From Streptomyces acidiscabies (lineage in GTDB: Bacteria > Actinomycetota > Actinomycetes > Streptomycetales > Streptomycetaceae), in NCBI RefSeq assembly GCF_020010905.1, contig NZ_JAGJBY010000001.1:4670001-4734000 (forward strand): DNA of 64,000 nucleotides, written 5' to 3'. Every line of letters starts with the position of its first letter. The first letter of the stretch is position 1. Under the pieces are notes generated by a model, which did not search any database, had not been told where the DNA came from, and saw only the letters and a program-made list of their open reading frames with translations. Below, in pieces: positions 60,058 through 64,000 of the stretch. The translations under genes and the position numbers were made by a program.

Positions 60058-60086
60058 GTCCGGCCCGGCGATCTGCCGGGCCGGAC
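60058..60086. terminator. terminator hairpin between convergent genes
   Basis: GTCCGGCCCGGC (60058-60069) pairs perfectly with GCCGGGCCGGAC (60075-60086) around GATCT. It separates the 158-residue gene from the graspetide ligase gene running the other way. Confidence 0.85.
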
Positions 60087-60183
60087 TCGGCCGGGACGAG
60101 GGCATTACAGGACGCAGCACAGAGCCGAACCGTTCCCTCCGGTTGCTGAATCGTTTCCCCTTCAACGTCCGCCCAGGGAACCC

Positions 60184-61167
60184 CTAAGGCACCACCGAAT
60201 CACTCCCGTCGCACGACTCCCGTTCCCCCGCCCCCGGCGCCGCCAGCCACTCCGCGATCGTCCGGGCGATCGGCTGCCCCGTCTCCACCTCGACGAACCC
60301 GAACTGCCCCGACTGGTTGCACTCCAGGAACCACCAGGTCCCGTCCGAGTCCTCCGCGAAGTCGAAGGCACCGTAAGCGAGTTCGGCCGCCCGGAGATAC
60401 GCGAGCACCCCTTCGGCGACCCGGGCCGGCACCTCGGCCGGCACCCAGGGCATCGCCGGGGACGCGAACCGGACGTCGATCTCGTCGGGATCCGCGTCGC
60501 CCGCCACCTCCTTGCGCGCGGCCAGCATCCGCTCACCGACGACGGTGAGCCGCACGTCCGCCCGCTTGGGAACCCGGCGTTGCAGCAGCGTCGGCCCGAA
60601 CGCCACCGCCGAGAAGTCCGCGTCCGGCGCGACCCTGCTCGTCGGCACCGCACGCGGCGGCTCCTGCGGATGCGCCCCGGACACCGGCTTGACCACGAGA
60701 TCCGGGAACCGCTCCGCGAACTCCCGCGCGGCCTGCGGAAACGTCGTGATCAGCGTGGCCGGCACCGCCAGCCCGCTCTGCTGCGCGACCCGCAGCTGCC
60801 ACGGCTTGTGCCGGGCCCGGCGAGCGGCGTCCGGATGGTTCATCCAGCGCGCGCCCGTCGAGCGCAGCATCCCGTACAGCGCCTGCGAGGACTCCTCCGT
60901 CAGCCACTCGGACGGCTCCGCGCTCCGCGCCGCGGGCACGCCGGGCCGCCGTACCCACACCGACCGCAGCCCGTCCATGCTCAACAGGCGTCCGGCTGAC
61001 CAGAGATGGCCGCGGAAGCCGCCGTGCACGTACTCGCCGGAGAGCGCGACCCCGCCCGTCAGGTCGGCGGGGTCGAGCCGGACCACCGGCACCCCGGTCG
61101 CGTTGAGGTGCACGACGACCATGTCCGCCGTCACGTCCTCCTCGCAGGTGAGGATGAGGACAGTCAT
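60184..61167 (-). CDS. tgmB: graspetide ATP-grasp ligase (TgmB/MvdD-like)
   Basis: A 327-residue ATP-grasp ligase of the RiPP-maturase group. N-terminal domain begins VLILTCEEDVTADMVVVHLN; the ATP-lysine site is DLVVKPVSGAHPQEP; the metal motif is WWFLECNQSGQFGFVE near 280-295. Such enzymes join side chains of a precursor peptide by ester or amide bonds. It begins 1 base after the precursor's stop, which is strong evidence of a two-gene unit. No methyltransferase gene follows. Confidence 0.88.
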   Translation of the reverse strand: MTVLILTCEEDVTADMVVVHLNATGVPVVRLDPADLTGGVALSGEYVHGGFRGHLWSAGRLLSMDGLRSVWVRRPGVPAARSAEPSEWLTEESSQALYGMLRSTGARWMNHPDAARRARHKPWQLRVAQQSGLAVPATLITTFPQAAREFAERFPDLVVKPVSGAHPQEPPRAVPTSRVAPDADFSAVAFGPTLLQRRVPKRADVRLTVVGERMLAARKEVAGDADPDEIDVRFASPAMPWVPAEVPARVAEGVLAYLRAAELAYGAFDFAEDSDGTWWFLECNQSGQFGFVEVETGQPIARTIAEWLAAPGAGERESCDGSDSVVP

Positions 61168-61168
61168 C

Positions 61169-61360
61169 TCAGTCGTCGAAGTGCGTCTTGGAACCCGCCG
61201 TCGATGTCGTCGTACCGAGTTCCCTGAGCAGAGCGAGGTCCGCCGCGGCGATCCTCCCGTCCGAGGTGACGTTCAACTGCATTCCTGGGTCATAGGCGTA
61301 CGGAGTCGTGGTCTCCGGCTCCGCCGCAGGGCGTGCGTAGTTGAGCGCGAACGGTTGCAT
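61169..61360 (-). CDS. tgmA: putative ATP-grasp-modified RiPP precursor (graspetide precursor)
   Basis: A 63-residue precursor. Leader motifs QPFALNYARPAAEP (2-15) and PYAYDPGMQLNV (20-31) match what I know of GRASP_targ-type precursors. The C-terminal core region, about 50-63 (TTTSTAGSKTHFDD), offers Thr, Ser and Lys acceptors and terminal Asp donors. GAGGAGAG lies about 6 bases before the ATG. A TATAAG hexamer at 61447-61452 on its strand could be its -10. The product structure is not predictable from reading. Confidence 0.85.
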   Translation of the reverse strand: MQPFALNYARPAAEPETTTPYAYDPGMQLNVTSDGRIAAADLALLRELGTTTSTAGSKTHFDD

Positions 61361-61552
61361 CGTCTCTCCTCTTCCGTGCTGCGCCGACCGAGCCGTCGTC
61401 TGCCGCGTCGTCGCGTCGCCCGGTGATTCCCTTGGGCTTCCATTGACTTATACGAATCGAACGGGTGATTGGTTTCCTTACGCTGCGTGATCATCGCGCG
61501 CTCGGCGCCCAGCTCTGGAGACCACGCGGGGGGACGAAAAGGTTGATCCGGT

Positions 61553-61825
61553 TCAGACGAGGTCTTTGGACGAGGTACGGAGGGAACGGAGCGCGAGGAG
61601 CAGCACCCCGATGTCGTCCAGGTACACCGGGTCGGGCAACAGGTCGGTCGGCAGCACGAAGTAGAGGACCGCGCCCCAGAAGATCCAGCGGGGCCCGGTC
61701 GGCAGCCCGGCCCGCCGCAGCTCCCGCCGCGTCCGCACGAGCCGTACGGCCACGGCGACGGCGGCGGCGAGCACGAGGGCCGCGAGGAGAGCTGCGACGA
61801 CGATCACCGTCGTGGTCGTGTCCAC
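61553..61825 (-). CDS. DUF1232 (YkvA-like) membrane protein
   Basis: A 90-residue protein with an N-terminal transmembrane helix (VIVVAALLAALVLAAAVAVAV), a basic loop and the DUF1232 motif WGAVLYFVLPTDLLPDPVYLDDIGVLLLAL. GTG at 61825 follows GGGAGGGG. It may modulate membranes or ions; function is unknown. Confidence 0.82.
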   Translation of the reverse strand: MDTTTTVIVVAALLAALVLAAAVAVAVRLVRTRRELRRAGLPTGPRWIFWGAVLYFVLPTDLLPDPVYLDDIGVLLLALRSLRTSSKDLV

Positions 61826-62063
61826 GTGTCCCCTCCCGGGGGTCCGAGGGTGCCGCACGGCGCGGCTCCTACTTTTCGGAGTACCCGCACAAGACGTTCG
61901 TATCGCCTCGCAGGTTCCCGGACGGGCGGGTTTGGAGAGGCTTGGCTCACTCCACCGGCTCACCCGAGTGGCGCGAAGCCGTACGGGTGTCCCTAATGAG
62001 CAGGGTAGCCGCGTGCCGTACTCGGGGGCGCAGAAGCGGCCGCACCCATTTCATGGAGACAGC

Positions 62064-63437
62064 ATGACCACCCGTTCTCCGTCCATCCGTCCGAACCCGA
62101 CCGCCATACCCGGGGGAGAAGCGCACCCCGCCGACTCCGTACCCCCCGACACCCCTCCGCCCGGCACCGCCGTGGACGGCCTGGTCCGCGCCGCAGTCGC
62201 CGACCGGCCCCTGGAGGAACTGGCCGAACTCATCACCCTCCTGGAGCAGTCGCCCGCCTCGGCCCGGGCCGCCTCCGACGCACTGCGCACCGCCGGGGTC
62301 GACCGCTCCGTCGAGGACGTCACCCGCCTCGTCACCCTCCTCACCCGCCCGCCCCGCCCCGCCGAGGGCGCCGACGAAATCATCCGCGCGGCGGCCGAAC
62401 GCCGGCCCGTCGAGGACGTCACCCACCTGATGGCGCTCCTGCACCGGACCCCCCTCGAACCCCACTGCGAGGAGGAGGCCCTGCGCACCGCCGCGACCCG
62501 CCGCCCCGTGGAGGAACTCGCCGAGCTGATCGACAGGTTGAGCGAGGCGGAGCGGGCGGCGCGCACGGCCCCGGACCGCACGGTCGTCGGCACGGCACCG
62601 CCACCGGACTACGACCCCACGGCCGCCCCGACGACCGACTCCGGTGTCCGCCCGGGCTCAGGTTCGGGCGTCCGCCCGGGCTCCGACTCCGGCACCGGTA
62701 CCGACTCCGGCACCGGCTCCCGCTTCCGCCCAGGCTCCGGCCCCGACGCCGGTTCCCGCTTCGGCGGACGGCGGTCCTCGCCGGCCGGGGAAACCGGCCC
62801 CGCACACCGGGCGTACCGATCCGACGCCCCCGCCCCGGAGGAGCCCGGACCCAGGCGCCCCCGCCGCTGGAAGCGCGGAAGCACCGACCCCGCGCCCGAA
62901 GGGGGCGCGCACGCCGGTGCACGTGCCAAGTCGCCGCGCGGGATGGCCGTACACGGCGAGCTGCCGCGCGCGGTGCCGATCGGGAGTTCCCGTACGGGGA
63001 CGGCGTACGACGACGAGGAGACGGCCCGCCTAGCCACGGCGGCACACCGACGGGCCCCCGACCGCTCGACCCGCAGGGCAGCCCGCCTCACGGCACTCCT
63101 GCTCCTCGGAACGGGCGCGGCGACCCTCCCCCTCCACCGCGACGGCGAGTCCCCCCAGATCTACGGCCTGGTCCTGGGCGCGGCCCTGGCCTGCACGATC
63201 CTGGGAGTACTCCTGACGATCCGCCCAGCGGTCCCGACCCTGGCCCTGACCCTCCTGGTCCCCGCAGCACTGGCAGCCGGCCAGTTGCTACACGGACGAA
63301 TGGGCCCAGCCTCCCTCACCAGGGCGATGGACCTGACAGCGGCCCCAGGCTGGCTGGCAGGAGGCGTGGCAGCGTGCGCGGCACTGGCGTCATTGACGAC
63401 GTTGTTGCTGGCGGCGCAGCCGACGCAGGGTAGGTAA
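62064..63437 (+). CDS. membrane protein with four tandem helical repeats
   Basis: A 457-residue protein. Four repeats of about 27 residues lie at 38-64, 72-98, 103-130 and 137-163, each with an ALRTA/AA, a [RP]xE[ED] core and a LxxLLxRxP end. They are followed by a Gly/Ser/Pro/Arg-rich disordered middle (175-330) and four C-terminal hydrophobic helices (about 365-455). No signal peptide: the repeats are cytoplasmic. The family is not recognised. ATG 62064 with GGAG 6 bases upstream. Confidence 0.72.
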   Translation: MTTRSPSIRPNPTAIPGGEAHPADSVPPDTPPPGTAVDGLVRAAVADRPLEELAELITLLEQSPASARAASDALRTAGVDRSVEDVTRLVTLLTRPPRPAEGADEIIRAAAERRPVEDVTHLMALLHRTPLEPHCEEEALRTAATRRPVEELAELIDRLSEAERAARTAPDRTVVGTAPPPDYDPTAAPTTDSGVRPGSGSGVRPGSDSGTGTDSGTGSRFRPGSGPDAGSRFGGRRSSPAGETGPAHRAYRSDAPAPEEPGPRRPRRWKRGSTDPAPEGGAHAGARAKSPRGMAVHGELPRAVPIGSSRTGTAYDDEETARLATAAHRRAPDRSTRRAARLTALLLLGTGAATLPLHRDGESPQIYGLVLGAALACTILGVLLTIRPAVPTLALTLLVPAALAAGQLLHGRMGPASLTRAMDLTAAPGWLAGGVAACAALASLTTLLLAAQPTQGR

Positions 63438-63450
63438 CCGGTAGTTGGCG

Positions 63451-63493
63451 AGATGCGGCCCGCACTGATGTTCCGGTGCGGGCCACATCTTTT
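63451..63493 (+). terminator. terminator after the repeat membrane protein gene
   Basis: A 9-bp perfect stem GGCCCGCAC/GTGCGGGCC with a 10-base loop, extended by five more pairs after one mismatch, followed by TTTT. It ends the 457-residue gene. Confidence 0.75.
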
Positions 63494-63574
63494 AGGGGCG
63501 CGGGGCTGTGTCGATTTGCGGCTACCGCCGCGTGGGCGCGACAAGCCACAACGAACCCGCACCCGCCGAACAAC
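63490..63574. repeat. single copy of the 57-kb repeat element
   Basis: AGGGGCGCGGGGCTGT followed by GCGGCT-CCGCCGCG-GGGCGCGA and CCGCACCCGCC blocks aligns closely with 57484-57571. It lies between a terminator and the stop of a convergent gene, the usual place for such intergenic elements. Confidence 0.75.
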
Positions 63575-63575
63575 C

Positions 63576-64000
63576 TCAATCACCCGGTTTCTTAGGCAGC
63601 TTGAACCGCTCAAACGTCCGAGTGATCTGCTGAAACGGCGATACGGCAGGACGCGCCGGAGTCGGCTCCGACACACTGTCCACCACCCCCGCCGACTCCC
63701 GAAAAACCTCCAACGCCTCGTGCGCCCGCTCGGCAGCCTCCCGATACAGATCACGGGACTTGGTCATCGCATCCAACGCATCCGCATACATCGCGACAAG
63801 CTGCCGCTCCCGCTCCAACTCCTCCCGCAACGTGAGGAGATGCCAGTCCTCCCGAAGGGCCGTGAGCAACGCATCCGCATCGTCGGGAAGTTGCTGGGGC
63901 ACCGTCGTGAACCGGGTGATGGCCTCGACGAGTTCGGACGGCTCGGACCCGTCGAGAAAGACCGTACGGACGGCGAAGTCGGAGGGATCGACGTCACCGT
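63576..64000 (-). CDS. uncharacterised protein, 5' end beyond the window
   Basis: The reading frame is open from the right edge to the stop at 63576-63578, at least 140 residues. An ATG-less internal GTG at 63902 is possible, but the open frame before it (VDPSDFAVRTVFLDGSEPSEL) looks like protein, so the gene is probably truncated by the window. A long acidic helical, coiled-coil-like part (LREELERERQLVAMYADALDAM...) is followed by a basic, Pro-rich tail. Function unknown. Confidence 0.6.
   Translation of the reverse strand, partial: GDVDPSDFAVRTVFLDGSEPSELVEAITRFTTVPQQLPDDADALLTALREDWHLLTLREELERERQLVAMYADALDAMTKSRDLYREAAERAHEALEVFRESAGVVDSVSEPTPARPAVSPFQQITRTFERFKLPKKPGD

Noticed and set aside
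61996..62067. 23-codon frame overlapping the start of the repeat membrane-protein gene
   Set aside because: Start and stop overlap is suggestive, but there is no ribosome site and the peptide is Arg-rich like non-coding sequence.

Overview
The window is a 64-kb stretch of very GC-rich actinobacterial chromosome, most likely from a Streptomyces. The evidence is the codon bias, many GTG and TTG starts, twin-arginine and lipoprotein exports, a mycothiol-type formaldehyde dehydrogenase, a DmdR-like iron box, a Nur-like nickel box, and dense ATGA-coupled operons. I see no rRNA, tRNA, CRISPR array, integrase or intact insertion sequence.

Layout. (1) 0.02-8.8 kb: a seven-gene minus-strand operon for a siderophore made without NRPS. 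It holds an FecBCDE-type uptake system, an ATP-grasp ligase, one IucA/IucC synthetase and an MFS exporter. A single iron box lies between it and a divergent FhuF-type ferric reductase. (2) 8.8-17 kb: an ABC exporter, a mycothiol-dependent formaldehyde dehydrogenase with an MBL hydrolase, an SDR, an L,D-transpeptidase, a membrane-anchored S1 protease and a DUF3800 protein. (3) 17.1-22.5 kb: an apparently complete D-glucarate/galactarate uptake and dehydration operon (ABC importer, KdgD-like, GudD-like) behind a strong promoter with an inverted repeat. (4) 22.5-34.3 kb: a PPOX-fold protein, a large secreted alpha/beta hydrolase, a TetR/OB-fold pair sharing a palindromic operator, folD, a peptidoglycan-binding membrane protein, an RpiR regulator, a GT-C glycosyltransferase and a Tat-exported PAP2 phosphatase. 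(5) 34.4-42.3 kb: a second sugar system with a BadF-type kinase divergent from a ROK regulator, an ABC importer and a 608-residue putative carbohydrate-active protein. (6) 42.3-46.2 kb: a TetR-controlled FAD monooxygenase and MFS exporter module with a perfect operator. (7) 46.3-56.6 kb: assorted genes including a nickel transporter, an APH-like kinase, an APC permease, soluble transhydrogenase, a leader-peptide/GNAT pair and an AhpD-like protein. (8) 56.6-57.6 kb: a 0.9-kb array of about six degenerate 143-172-bp repeats. (9) 57.6-64 kb: an oxidoreductase, a decayed ABC transporter gene, small uncharacterised genes, a two-gene graspetide (omega-ester RiPP) locus, a DUF1232 protein, a repeat-containing membrane protein, and a gene that runs off the right edge.

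The two best candidates for an undescribed system are the minimal ATP-grasp plus NIS siderophore operon at the left end and the two-gene graspetide locus at 60.2-61.4 kb. The siderophore operon has no local gene for making unusual building blocks. The graspetide locus lacks the methyltransferase that often accompanies such loci. All functions are inferred by reading the sequence; no database search was run.
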